Positions 53,698 through 62,323 of a stretch of 64,000 nt of DNA are shown here, in pieces. A program made the translations under genes and the position numbers. How positions within the stretch are numbered: the stretch's first letter is position 1; each line of letters opens with the position of its first letter. Source of the DNA: Actinomyces sp. B33 (lineage in GTDB: Bacteria; Actinomycetota; Actinomycetes; Actinomycetales; Actinomycetaceae); the NCBI RefSeq assembly GCF_028437565.1, contig NZ_JAMRYR010000001.1, positions 186,001-250,000 of the forward strand, in the 5' to 3' direction. Under the pieces are notes generated by a model. That model worked only from the letters and a program-made list of their open reading frames with translations. It had not been told where the DNA came from and searched no databases.

Positions 53698-55263
53698 ATG
53701 GACGACGCCTCCCCCGTCCTCGGGACGCAAGCGGAGGACGCGGCCGCGGTGGCCGCCCGGAAGAACCGCGCGCTCGCCCACGCCCTGAGGCGGGCGCGCG
53801 CCGAGCTGGAGGCCGCCCACCGCGAGATCACGCGCTTGACCGAACCGGCCCTGATGCACGCCACGGTCGTGGGCGTGGTCGATCCCGGGGCTCGCCTGCT
53901 CGACGTGTCCCAGGCGGGGCGCCGGCTGCGGGTGCGGGCCGGCGAGCGACTCCCCCTGGGGGGCCTGGACCCGGGGACGCCGGTGCTGCTCAACGCGGAT
54001 CTGCACGCCGTGGCCCTGGGGGATCCGGCCGATGTGGGCGAGCTCGTCGTCATGGAGCAGCGCCTCGACGAGCGGCACGCCCTGGTCGCGGTGCGCGGCG
54101 AGGACTCGCGCGTCCTGCGCCTGGTGCCCGACCTGGCCGGGCAGCGGCTCAGGCAGGGCGACTGCCTCATGGCCGACGTGCGCGAGGGGACCGCCATCGC
54201 CGTCGTGCCCCGTCAGGAGGTCGAGGACCTGCTGCTGGAGGCCGCGCCGGATACCCCGTGGGAGGCCGTGGGGGGACTGGACGACACGGTCCAGCGCATC
54301 CGCGACGCCGTCGAGCTGCCGATGAGGCATCCAGAGTTGTTCGTCGAGCACCGGCTGCGCCCGCCGCGGGGCCTGCTCCTGTACGGGCCCCCCGGGGTCG
54401 GCAAGACGCTCATCGCCCGTGCTGTGGCCACGTCCCTGGCCTCGGCCACCGGCAGGCGCACCCACTTCCTGAGCATCAAGGGCCCCCAACTGCTCGACAA
54501 GTACGTCGGGGAGACCGAGCGGCGCATCCGCATGATCTTCACCCGCGCCCGGGACAAGGCCGCCGACGGCGTGCCCGTTGTCGTCTTCTTCGACGAGATG
54601 GAGTCCCTGTTCCGCACCCGAGGCACGGGCGTATCCAGTGACGTGGAGACCACCGTCGTCCCACAGCTGCTGGCGGAGATCGACGGCGTCGAGGAGATGC
54701 GCAACGTCGTGGTCATCGGCGCCTCCAACCGGGAGGACATGATCGACCCGGCGATCCTGCGGCCCGGGCGCCTGGACGTGCGGGTGCGCATCGACCGCCC
54801 CGACCGCCGGGCCTGCGAGCAGATCCTCGCCCTCTACCTCACGGCGGACCTGCCCCTGGCTCCCGAGGAGGTCCGCGCCCACGGCGGGGCGCCGGAGGCG
54901 GTCGAGTCGATGAGCCGCGCCGTCCTCGACGCCCTGTTCCGCCGCGACCGCTCCACGGAGGTCCTCCACGTCCACCGCCGCTCGGGCGCGGTCGAGACCT
55001 GGCATCTGGCGGACCTGGTCTCGGGGGCGATGATCGCCTCGGTGGTCGAGCGGGCCAAGGGAGCCGCCGTCAAGGACGCCCTGAGGGGGCGACGGGGCAT
55101 CACCACCGAGCATCTGCTGACCGCTGTGGCCGCGGAGGCCGCCGATGCGGCCGAGCAGCCCGGGGCCTCGGACCCGGAGGAATGGGCGCGCGTCGTCGGC
55201 CGGGGGCGGCGCACCGACCCCGTCATCGCGCTCGTCCCGGCCTCAGGGGAGGAGACGCCGTGA
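53698..55263 (+). CDS. arc: AAA ATPase ARC/Mpa of the Pup system
   Basis: Ring-forming ATPase of 521 residues that unfolds pupylated proteins. N-terminal coiled coil (about 20-48, which captures Pup), tandem OB-type domain (about 52-170), AAA domain with Walker A GPPGVGKT (about 230) and Walker B VVFFDEME (about 298), sensor/Arg-finger region [17 protein letters not shown]. It ends GEETP. Proteasome-associated Mpa ends in a Gln-Tyr-Leu-like tail that docks into the 20S core. That tail is absent here, in keeping with the lack of prcBA. The stop overlaps the dop start. Confidence 0.93.
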   Translation: MDDASPVLGTQAEDAAAVAARKNRALAHALRRARAELEAAHREITRLTEPALMHATVVGVVDPGARLLDVSQAGRRLRVRAGERLPLGGLDPGTPVLLNADLHAVALGDPADVGELVVMEQRLDERHALVAVRGEDSRVLRLVPDLAGQRLRQGDCLMADVREGTAIAVVPRQEVEDLLLEAAPDTPWEAVGGLDDTVQRIRDAVELPMRHPELFVEHRLRPPRGLLLYGPPGVGKTLIARAVATSLASATGRRTHFLSIKGPQLLDKYVGETERRIRMIFTRARDKAADGVPVVVFFDEMESLFRTRGTGVSSDVETTVVPQLLAEIDGVEEMRNVVVIGASNREDMIDPAILRPGRLDVRVRIDRPDRRACEQILALYLTADLPLAPEEVRAHGGAPEAVESMSRAVLDALFRRDRSTEVLHVHRRSGAVETWHLADLVSGAMIASVVERAKGAAVKDALRGRRGITTEHLLTAVAAEAADAAEQPGASDPEEWARVVGRGRRTDPVIALVPASGEETP

Positions 55264-57110
55264 TCTCAGTTCGACGCATCATGGGGATCGAGACCGAGTA
55301 CGCGCTGGTAGACCACGCCAGGCCGGGGCCGGTCCCCGAGCAGGTGGCCGTCGACCTCCTGTACGCGTACGCCGCGCAGGCGGCCCGGGAGGGCCAGCCC
55401 TCGACGCCGCACGTACCCGCGAAAGAGGGCCGCTCGCTGGCGCCCGGCGCCGGGTGCCGCTTCGACTACTCCGGGGAGCTGCCCTCACGGGACGCGCGCG
55501 ACGGGCGGGATCACGACCTGCCGCCCGAGGCCCGCACGGACCGGGAGGCCGGCGCGGTGCTCACGGGCTCGCCGGTGCGGTGGATCCAGCGCGTGGACGC
55601 CTTCGGCCAGCACTACTACCGGGGGTCGTCGACGCACGCCGTCACCGGGGCCCGCCTGTATGTCGACCACACCCACCCCGAGTACGCCTCCCCCGAGGCC
55701 CTGGGCCCGTTGGCGGCGGCCCGCTACGACCGGGCCGGGGACCTGCTCATGCACCGCGCGGAGACGGCGCTGAGCCGGGAGCGGGGCGCTCGCGTGCAGA
55801 TCGTCAAGAACACGACCGATGCGCACGGATCGGCCTGGGGCGCGCACGAGTCCTACGCCGTGGACCGGGCCGTGAGCTGGGATCTGCTGTCGGACGTCAT
55901 GCTCAGCCTGCTGGTCAGCCGCTCCATCGTCTGCGGCTCGGGCCGGCTGGGGCTGGGGGCGGAGAGCCGGGAGCCGGGCTTCCAGATCCTGGCCCGCGCC
56001 GACTTCGTCGAGCAGGAGGTGTCCCTGTACACGACGCGCAACCGGCCGATCGTCAACACCAGGGATGAGCCCCACGCCGATGCGGGCCGGTGGCGCCGCC
56101 TGCACGTCATCACCGCGGACTCCTCCTGCTTGGCGGTGAGCGCCTTCCTGCGCCTGGGCCTGACGGCCTGCGTGCTGTCCCTCGTCGAGCAGGATCCCCG
56201 GCGGGCCCGCGTCCTGGCGGACCGGGTGGCCCTGGCCGATCCGGTCGGGGCCATCCGGGTCTTCTCGCGCGACATGTCGCTGACCGCGTCCTGCCCCCTG
56301 GCCGCCGGCGGAGAGGCCACGGCCCTGGAGATTCAGCGCGAGTTCCTCGCCGAGGTGCTCGCCTGCGCGGGGGACGAGGAGCCCGATGAGGAGACGGCCG
56401 CGGTGCTGGGACTGTGGGCCGAGGCCCTCGACGCCGTCGAGCAGGGGCCGGGGCGCGCCGCCCACCTGGTCGAGTGGTGCGCCAAGCTGACCCTTCTCGA
56501 GCGGCTGCGGGCCCGGTACGGGTGCGGCTGGGATGATCCGCGACTGGCGGCCGCCGATCTGCAGTTCGCGGTCGTCGATCCCGCGACGTCCCTGGCGGCG
56601 CGCCTGGAGCGGGCCGGGAGCGTGCGCCGCGTCCTGACCGACGACGAGGTCGCAGCCGCCGTCACCGAGCCCCCCGTCGATACGCGCGCCGGCGGGCGGG
56701 CCGCGTTCCTGCGCCTGTTCCCCGGGCGGGTGTGGGCGGCGAGCTGGACCTCGCTGGTGGTGGACGTCGACGCCGAGCGCCTCCTGCGCGTCACCCTGCC
56801 CGACCCGGCCCATCCGACCGCCGCCGAGGTCGAGCGGGCCTGCGAGGAGGCCCTGCGCCGGGGCGCTGGCGGCGACGCGTACGAGGGCGCGCATGGAGCC
56901 GATGGGATCTTGGAGCGGGGCGGCGCCGAGCACCTGATCGCCGCCCTGGAGGCGCTGGGCCTGGAGGTGCCCGACCAGCCGGAGGTCTTCGATTGGGATG
57001 AGGGCTTCTACGCCGAGCCCGACCGCACCGCCGAATCCGACGACGCCGACGAGCCGACCGGCACCATACTGTCCACGACACCGGCACCGACAGGAGACCG
57101 CGATGAGTGA
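55260..57110 (+). CDS. dop: Deamidase/depupylase Dop
   Basis: Enzyme of 616 residues that deamidates the C-terminal Gln of Pup to Glu and removes Pup from substrates. GTG 55260 overlaps the arc stop. Conserved blocks: RRIMGIETEYALVD (catalytic Glu in GIETE), ARLYVDHTHPEYASPEA, WGAHESYAV, the long Dop-specific pattern GSGRLGLGAESREPGFQILARADFVEQEVSL, and VNTRDEPHADAGRWRRLHVI. It is longer than the usual 500 residues because of a Dop-loop region (about 40-100) and an extended acidic C-terminus. Its last codons overlap the pup start by 8 nt. Confidence 0.9.
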   Translation: MISVRRIMGIETEYALVDHARPGPVPEQVAVDLLYAYAAQAAREGQPSTPHVPAKEGRSLAPGAGCRFDYSGELPSRDARDGRDHDLPPEARTDREAGAVLTGSPVRWIQRVDAFGQHYYRGSSTHAVTGARLYVDHTHPEYASPEALGPLAAARYDRAGDLLMHRAETALSRERGARVQIVKNTTDAHGSAWGAHESYAVDRAVSWDLLSDVMLSLLVSRSIVCGSGRLGLGAESREPGFQILARADFVEQEVSLYTTRNRPIVNTRDEPHADAGRWRRLHVITADSSCLAVSAFLRLGLTACVLSLVEQDPRRARVLADRVALADPVGAIRVFSRDMSLTASCPLAAGGEATALEIQREFLAEVLACAGDEEPDEETAAVLGLWAEALDAVEQGPGRAAHLVEWCAKLTLLERLRARYGCGWDDPRLAAADLQFAVVDPATSLAARLERAGSVRRVLTDDEVAAAVTEPPVDTRAGGRAAFLRLFPGRVWAASWTSLVVDVDAERLLRVTLPDPAHPTAAEVERACEEALRRGAGGDAYEGAHGADGILERGGAEHLIAALEALGLEVPDQPEVFDWDEGFYAEPDRTAESDDADEPTGTILSTTPAPTGDRDE

Positions 57111-57288
57111 CCGCATCCACGCCCAGAACCGGCAGAGCGACCTGCCCGAGCCCGAGCCCGTTGAGCCCCCCGCGGCGCCGAGCGCCCAGGTGCAAGGTCT
57201 CGACGAGGTCCTCGAGGGCATTGACGACGTCCTGGAGACCAATGCCCTCACCTTCGTGCAGAGCTTCCGCCAGCAGGGCGGTCAGTGA
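57103..57288 (+). CDS. pup: Prokaryotic ubiquitin-like protein Pup
   Basis: Protein tag of 61 residues. The N-terminal half is disordered and polar. The C-terminal half has the helix-forming VQGLDEVLEGIDDVLE that binds the ATPase coiled coil and ends in the GGQ tail. The final Gln must be deamidated by Dop to Glu before ligation. ATG 57103 lies within the dop 3' end and has AGGAG about 8 nt upstream; the open frame upstream is spurious. The stop overlaps the pafA start by 4 nt. Confidence 0.95.
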   Translation: MSDRIHAQNRQSDLPEPEPVEPPAAPSAQVQGLDEVLEGIDDVLETNALTFVQSFRQQGGQ

Positions 57289-58775
57289 GCGCCGGGGCCG
57301 GGCGCCTCCACCGCGTCGTCGGCATCGAGACCGAGTACGGGGCGACCAGCGCCTGGGTGGGCGGTCCTCGTGACGGCGCTCCGTTGAGCGTTCGGGAGGC
57401 GGTGGAGGAGCTGTTCCGCGACGTCTCGCGCGCCGCCAGCGGTTCCCACCGCTTCACCGCCACCGGGGCGCGCCTGTACGTCGATGTCGGCCTGCACCCG
57501 GAGTTCGCCGGGCCGGAGTGCGCCAGCCTGATCGACGTCGTCGCCCACGATCTGGCGGGGGATCACCTCCTGCGCGCGATGACGGCGGCCGCCAACGAGC
57601 GCCTGGAGTCGCGGGGCGCTCGCCTGCACGTGCTCAAATCGAACACGGACGCCTGGGGGGCGACCTTCGGCTGTCATGAGAACTATCAGGTGGAACGGGA
57701 AGTCGTTCTCCCACTGGGAGGGCTCATCGGCCTGCTGGCGGCCCGGCAGATCCTCACGGGCGCCGGCGCGCTGCCCCCGTTGTCGGATGGGCCGGGCGGT
57801 GTCGGGGCGGACGACGGCCCGATCGGACCGCTGCGCTACTCGGCGAGGGCCGGCCACATCCACGGCGCGACCTCCGCCGACCCCACCCACGAGCGGGCCT
57901 TCATCAACACCCGCGACGAGCCCCACGCCGATGCGAGCCGGTGGCGGCGCCTGCACGTGGTGGCCGGGGATTCGGCGATGAGCCCGTCGACGACGGCGCT
58001 CAAAGTGGCGCTCGTGGACGGCGCCCTCGCCCTCGTCGAGCGCGGGGCGTGGGATCTGGCCGAATGCGAGCTGGTCGATCCCGCCGGGGCGGCGCACGTG
58101 TGGAATGAGGATCCGACGGCGCGCTGCGATCGGGCGGGCGGCATGGGGCCGATCTCCTGCCCGGACCTGCTGGACATGGCGCTCGATCGTCTGGCCGGGG
58201 CCTCCCACTCGCCCGACGAGCAGGATGATCCCTTCACCGACGCGATCCTCGATCTGGCGCGGCGCGGGGCCCGCGCTCTGCGCACCGGGGACGCCTCCGA
58301 GGTGGACACGGAGCTCGATTGGGCGATCAAGCACCGGGTGCTGTCCCGGGTGGCGCAGCGCTGCGAATGCGGGTGGGACGATCCGCGGGTGCGCAGGGCG
58401 GATTTGGCCTACCACGATCTGTCGGGGGCCTCGGGGCTGCGCGACGATCTCCTGCGCGTCGGCCTCATGGTCGGGCTCGTCGACGAGGGGGCGGTGGAGC
58501 GGGCCACTCGGCGCCCGCCCGTCGGGACGCGCGCCGAGCTGCGCGGCCGAGTGGTGGAGGCCTGCGAGCGGACGGGCCGGCAGCTGTCGGTGGGCTGGTC
58601 GCATGTGCGCCTCGACGAACCGCCGCGCCCGCAGATCGACTTGCCCGATCCGCTATCGGCCGCCAGCGCGGAGGTGGACGCCCTCATCGAGGAGATCGTC
58701 TTGCTCGGCCCGGTGGACGGCCCCCGCTTGGGGCGCTGCGCGCCCGCGGCGGGCGACGCGGCGAGGAGCGAGTAG
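57285..58775 (+). CDS. pafA: Pup--protein ligase PafA
   Basis: Ligase of 496 residues that joins deamidated Pup to substrate lysines, a Dop paralogue. GTG 57285 overlaps pup directly, so no proteasome genes intervene. Blocks typical of PafA: RVVGIETEYGATS, ARLYVDVGLHPEFAGPEC, FGCHENYQV, HGATSADPTHERAFINTRDEPHADAS, and ELDWAIKHRVL, matching the VDTEIDWVIK region of known PafA rather than Dop. An internal Gly/Asp-rich insert near 165-180 is unusual. The gene ends the arc-dop-pup-pafA operon. Confidence 0.92.
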   Translation: MSAGAGRLHRVVGIETEYGATSAWVGGPRDGAPLSVREAVEELFRDVSRAASGSHRFTATGARLYVDVGLHPEFAGPECASLIDVVAHDLAGDHLLRAMTAAANERLESRGARLHVLKSNTDAWGATFGCHENYQVEREVVLPLGGLIGLLAARQILTGAGALPPLSDGPGGVGADDGPIGPLRYSARAGHIHGATSADPTHERAFINTRDEPHADASRWRRLHVVAGDSAMSPSTTALKVALVDGALALVERGAWDLAECELVDPAGAAHVWNEDPTARCDRAGGMGPISCPDLLDMALDRLAGASHSPDEQDDPFTDAILDLARRGARALRTGDASEVDTELDWAIKHRVLSRVAQRCECGWDDPRVRRADLAYHDLSGASGLRDDLLRVGLMVGLVDEGAVERATRRPPVGTRAELRGRVVEACERTGRQLSVGWSHVRLDEPPRPQIDLPDPLSAASAEVDALIEEIVLLGPVDGPRLGRCAPAAGDAARSE

Positions 58776-58815
58776 GGCGTCGTCGGTCGCAGGCCGCACG
58801 ACAGGGGTGCCCTGG

Positions 58816-59448
58816 TCAGTCGAGAGCGCCGATCGCCGCCTGCCGGGCTGCGGCGTCGAGTTCCTCGGCGGTGCGCAGGAGCGCGCGGGCCCGGGTGGTC
58901 ACCGGATGGGCGAGGGGGTCCCGGGGGTCGTCGATCCACGAGGCGCCGAGGCTGTCCCCGGCGGCGAGGACGCGCATCGCGCGGGAGGCGAGGTCGAGGA
59001 TCGCGTCGAGATCGTCGTCCGTGCGCCGTCCGGCCAGGAGGGCCCCGATCTCGTCCATCACCTCGCCCAGGGGGCGGATGTCGACGGGATGTTCGAGGCC
59101 GGGGATGATGTCGGCCCTCATCCCCTCGTCGTGACGGCGCTCGACGGCCCGGGGGTCGCGGCGGTACCACTCGTCGAGGAGGTAGAGGCGCCAGAGGGCG
59201 CCGGGGAGGGTGAATTCGGGGCTGCGCGACCACACGGAGGCGATGACGTCGACTCCGTCGGTGCGGATCACCTCGGCGAGGCGGGCGAGGGCGTCTGGGC
59301 CGAAGTCGGCGTCGCCGACGCCCATGAGGGCCCAGGCGGAGGCGTGGGCCACGGCCGATGCCTGCGCCGGGTCCTCGTCGCCGACGATGGCCTCGGCCCG
59401 GGCGGGTTCGAGCATGGCGGGGCGACGGGGGGCGCGCATTTGGGTCAT
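58816..59448 (-). CDS. Conserved hypothetical protein
   Basis: Soluble, mostly helical protein of 210 residues with no motif I can assign. Distinct conserved-looking parts are VWSRSPEFTLPGALWRLYLLDEWYRRDP (about 73-100; span given for location) and EHPVDIRPLGEVMDEIGALLAG. AGGAGG lies 11 nt before ATG 59448. It is convergent with pafA and directly upstream of tRNA-Lys on the opposite strand. Confidence 0.6.
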   Translation of the reverse strand: MTQMRAPRRPAMLEPARAEAIVGDEDPAQASAVAHASAWALMGVGDADFGPDALARLAEVIRTDGVDVIASVWSRSPEFTLPGALWRLYLLDEWYRRDPRAVERRHDEGMRADIIPGLEHPVDIRPLGEVMDEIGALLAGRRTDDDLDAILDLASRAMRVLAAGDSLGASWIDDPRDPLAHPVTTRARALLRTAEELDAAARQAAIGALD

Positions 59449-59514
59449 CGGGCGCTCGACCTCCTACAATGAGTGCGGGCCCTGCTTCCGCTGGGCCCGG
59501 CGGACCGCCGGTCC

Positions 59515-59589
59515 GGGCCTATAGCTCAATGGTAGAGCAGCGGACTTTTAATCCGTGGGTTGGGGGTTCGAGTCCCCCTGGGCCTACCA
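59515..59589 (+). tRNA. tRNA-Lys(TTT)
   Basis: Full cloverleaf including an encoded CCA (59587-59589). The acceptor stem GGGCCTA pairs with TGGGCCT (G1-U72 and one more wobble). D arm GCTC/GAGC, anticodon arm GCGGA-CTTTTAA-TCCGT with anticodon TTT, T arm GGGGG-TTCGAGT-CCCCC. A decayed XRE-type regulator lies just downstream, as is common at integration sites. Confidence 0.95.
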
Positions 59590-59606
59590 GCCCCCGAATC
59601 ATGGAG

Positions 59607-59840
59607 TTACCCCCGCATGAGGCGCTGAAACTTAGCGGGGGAGCGCCAGACCCCGGATCGTGGGGAGTTACCAGATCGGCGACCGATACCCCAAGAAGAT
59701 CGGCGACGGCCCCCAGATCTTCGAGCGGCCGCGGTCTCGCCCCATGCCAGTGCTGTGAGATCGTCCCGGTCTGGACTCCGAGCGCGCGGCCCGGGCGGTT
59801 CCGCATCCATGTCGTCGATGGTCTCAGTGGTCCATCCTCC
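59607..59840 (-). pseudogene. Decayed XRE-type helix-turn-helix regulator
   Basis: On the minus strand, about 59788-59666 reads ALGVQTGTISQHWHGARPRP followed by LEDLGAVADLLGVSVADLV, the second half of an XRE/Cro-C1 HTH domain. The first helix pair and start are missing or scrambled (they can be partly followed in a neighbouring frame). This is a likely relic of a phage or integrative element next to the tRNA gene. The open frame through it runs into the tRNA antisense and is not a real product. Confidence 0.55.
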
Positions 59841-60040
59841 CACCGCGCGGCGGCCGAACCCGACAAGCGCATTAGGTTCACGAAGCGCCCCCTCTGCTCG
59901 ATCGGGAATTGAGCGTGTTCGCCGACAGCCCAAAAAGGCTGAGACGGGCGTTGAACCCTCGACGGCGCGCCGACGTCATGCACGCATTCCTGCCGCGAAC
60001 CCGCCAACTCGCTCACCCGCTCACTCTCTCCCTCCTCCCC

Positions 60041-60098
60041 TCCCCCGAAAACGAACATTTCCTACCGGATCAGGTGGGAAATGTTCGTTTTCGGGGGA
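60041..60098. terminator. Exceptional hairpin with 26-bp arms
   Basis: Arms 60041-60066 and 60073-60098 pair fully (one T-G wobble) around loop GGATCA. The outer part contains CCCCCGAAAACGAACATTTC on the left. It lies 31 nt beyond the stop of the Fic-like gene, so it may end it. There is no T tract, and the AT-rich arms are atypical of terminators in this genome. Confidence 0.6.
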
Positions 60099-60128
60099 AA
60101 TGGGGGCTGGGGCGAAGGGCCGCTCGCC

Positions 60129-61061
60129 TCAGCCCGAGCCGAGCCGACCCGCCTGGACGCGCAGGGCGATGTCGCGGCCGACCTCGGCCCCGTACTCGAC
60201 GGACCCGGCGACGTGGACGAGCCACCGGGCGACGCCCTCCTCGTCCGCGCTCACCCACCCGGCCAGCGCCCGCGAGGCCGCCGCCGGATCGAGGGCGTCG
60301 ACCGCCGAGATCGCCGCGACCCCCGTCGGGTCGACGCCGCGCGTAACGAGCACCCACCGGGCGAGGGCCCCGCCGACCCCGGCCGACGCCGGGGCGAAGA
60401 CCTCTCGGACGCGGAAGTGGGCGACGAGGGCGCCGGCGCAGGCCACGGCCGGCAGCGGCGCGCGGATGTAGGCGGCGGCGCGCGCCATCGCCGCCGGGTC
60501 CGCCGGCACGGCGACTCCCTCCCGGCCCAGCCGCCCCGACGCGATCAGGGCCGAGCAGATGTCCCGGTGGATCGCGGCGGTCAGGGCGGGCAGCGGGCGC
60601 GGTCGGCGCCTCACAGGGGCGCGCGTGTTGATCGGGTCGAAGCCGGAGGCGAGCCCCCACTGGGATCGCCACAGCCCCAGGGCGAGGTCCTCGGCCGGGT
60701 CGCGCGAACGATCCGCCGGCCCCGCGCCCTCGGACGGCGAGGATCCGCCCTCCCCGTCCGCGAGCGGGTCCTCCCGGGGGTCGACGGGAACGGTCTGCGC
60801 GTCGGCCCCGCGCGCGTCGGACAGGCTCAGGAGGCGCAGGTCGTCGACGCTGGTCCTCGCGCCCAGGAGGATCGACAGGGCCGCGGCCTCGCGGACGGCG
60901 GCCTCGGCGCGCGCCTCCTCCCACCCGCGGCGCAGTCCCTCGTGGAAGCGCAGGCGGGCCGTCGCCGCAGTGGCCGCGTCCACGGCGGCGACGACCTCGG
61001 GGCGGGCGGCCGCGCGGGCGATGAGGGCGGCGTCCGGGTCGATCAGCGGGTCGATGCTCAC
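60129..61061 (-). CDS. Degenerate Fic-fold-like protein
   Basis: Soluble Ala-rich helical protein of 310 residues. The layout resembles the actinobacterial Fic-like family: a helical N-terminus (RFHEGLRRGWEEARAEAAVREAAALSIL), a GFDPINTRAP segment, HRDICSALIASGRL, then ALVAHFRVREVFAPASAGVGGALARWVL. In active Fic enzymes this last part would hold HPFx(D/E)GNGR. Here it reads FAPASAGVGGA, so AMP transfer is unlikely. GTG 61061 is the start because TACCCT lies 6 nt upstream; ATG 61103 is an alternative. A GC-rich linker near 85-125 is probably disordered. Confidence 0.5.
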   Translation of the reverse strand: MSIDPLIDPDAALIARAAARPEVVAAVDAATAATARLRFHEGLRRGWEEARAEAAVREAAALSILLGARTSVDDLRLLSLSDARGADAQTVPVDPREDPLADGEGGSSPSEGAGPADRSRDPAEDLALGLWRSQWGLASGFDPINTRAPVRRRPRPLPALTAAIHRDICSALIASGRLGREGVAVPADPAAMARAAAYIRAPLPAVACAGALVAHFRVREVFAPASAGVGGALARWVLVTRGVDPTGVAAISAVDALDPAAASRALAGWVSADEEGVARWLVHVAGSVEYGAEVGRDIALRVQAGRLGSG

Positions 61062-61067
61062 CCCACC

Positions 61068-61073
61068 AGGGTA
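61068..61073 (-). promoter_or_regulatory. Leaderless -10 box (Fic-like gene)
   Basis: TACCCT on the minus strand, 6 nt before GTG 61061. Confidence 0.55.
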
Positions 61074-61281
61074 CGGGGGCGACGAGGACCGGGCGCCGCG
61101 CACCGGTGCCCCACCGCCTCACGACCCGGATCGGATCCTCGCCCGCAGGCGCGCCCCCCGCGAGGGGGTCGACGCCGCAACGGGGCCCGTCCGGCGATCC
61201 GCCGGCACGGCCCCGGAGGGGAGCGGTGAAGTGGTCCCCGGTTCTGCCCGGGGCGGGCCGGTCGATGCTTTACTAGCGCAC

Positions 61282-62265
61282 ATGCACCCGTCATTGGCCG
61301 CCCTCGAATCGCCGCACATGCGCAGCGGAGCGTTCGCCTTCGTTTTCACGCCGATCGCGCTCGTCCTCATGGGAACGGCGATGTCCGACGTTCAGACGCT
61401 CACGGCCCTGGGAATGCCCCTGGCGTCGGTGGAGGGGCTCGTCGGCATGGCTCTCGCGGCGATCCTCCTGGGCCTCGTCTCGGTCAACTGCGCCCAATCG
61501 CCCGTCGGCATGTACGTGGCCTTCGGCTGGTCGATGATTATCGGGTTCCTCCAGCTCATCGGCGTCGTTCAAGTACCGATCCTCATGGCCGCCTCCATCA
61601 ACTTCGACGACATGACGGCGACCGTCCTGTGGAACCTCTACCCGGTGATCGTCTCGGCGATCCTCCTGGGGACCGCCGTGGCCTTCCATCGGATCGGCGC
61701 GCCTGCCCGGCGGGGGGAGGGGACCCGATCGTCGGCGCTGCGCGCCCACCGGCGGACATGGGCGACGGTCCTCGTCGTCCTCGCGATCCTCCTGGCGGAC
61801 ATCATCCTCATCGAGATCGCCCCGGCCGACACCACGAGGATCGGCGCCGAGAGCATGTCCGGCGTCGTCGCCGCCCATTCCCTCCAGCCCGCCGGGGGCC
61901 TGCTCGTCGCGCTTCTCCTCGGCGCCGCCGCCTCCTTGTCCCGACGGTCGCTGACCGGCCTGCAGTCCGTCACGTGGGCGGTTCTCATCCTGCCGTCGTA
62001 TCTCCTCCTGCCCCTGTGGACCTCTCTCAGCGGTCACGTCGTCACTCCCGGGGTCTCGACGATGACGCGGGTGTCCTTGGCGGCGCCGGTGGCGACGGCC
62101 CTCGGCCTCACCCTCGTCACGGCGACGATCGGCATCTACTGGGCTCGTTCCCTCAGGAGCGCCGATCCGGCTCGGGACTGCGAGGATCAGGAGGCTCCCG
62201 GTCCGGACGGCCCGGCCGCCGTGACCGATCCGTTAGCCGCCGATCCGCGGCCTGCCGGGCGCTGA
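61282..62265 (+). CDS. Hypothetical polytopic membrane protein
   Basis: Membrane protein of 327 residues from ATG 61282 (MHPSLAALE). About eight hydrophobic helices lie at roughly 18-35, 48-68, 76-98, 105-130, 155-178, 200-218, 225-245 and 262-285, and a hydrophilic acidic tail follows. A TTTACT/TACTAG box 5-7 nt before the ATG suggests a leaderless start; the open frame extends far upstream without sense. No transporter motif recognised. It lies 58 bp before the next membrane protein, in the same direction. Confidence 0.65.
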   Translation: MHPSLAALESPHMRSGAFAFVFTPIALVLMGTAMSDVQTLTALGMPLASVEGLVGMALAAILLGLVSVNCAQSPVGMYVAFGWSMIIGFLQLIGVVQVPILMAASINFDDMTATVLWNLYPVIVSAILLGTAVAFHRIGAPARRGEGTRSSALRAHRRTWATVLVVLAILLADIILIEIAPADTTRIGAESMSGVVAAHSLQPAGGLLVALLLGAAASLSRRSLTGLQSVTWAVLILPSYLLLPLWTSLSGHVVTPGVSTMTRVSLAAPVATALGLTLVTATIGIYWARSLRSADPARDCEDQEAPGPDGPAAVTDPLAADPRPAGR

Positions 62266-62323
62266 TGCCGATTCTTCGCGCGAGTCTCGTTATCGTCTGA
62301 AGCACCGATCACGAGGAGGACCC

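Larger units (their letters stand above)
59590..60128. other. Gene-poor region after tRNA-Lys
   Basis: It holds the XRE remnant (59607-59840), unremarkable sequence, and a 26-bp stem hairpin at 60041-60098. Base composition is less GC-rich than the flanks. No integrase and no clear second copy of the tRNA 3' end were seen. Confidence 0.5.

Noticed and set aside
59519-60058. 179-codon minus-strand frame ending in GPGGLEPPTHGLKVRC
   Set aside because: The C-terminus is the antisense translation of tRNA-Lys, a known annotation artefact. Only the HTH-like middle was kept, as a remnant.
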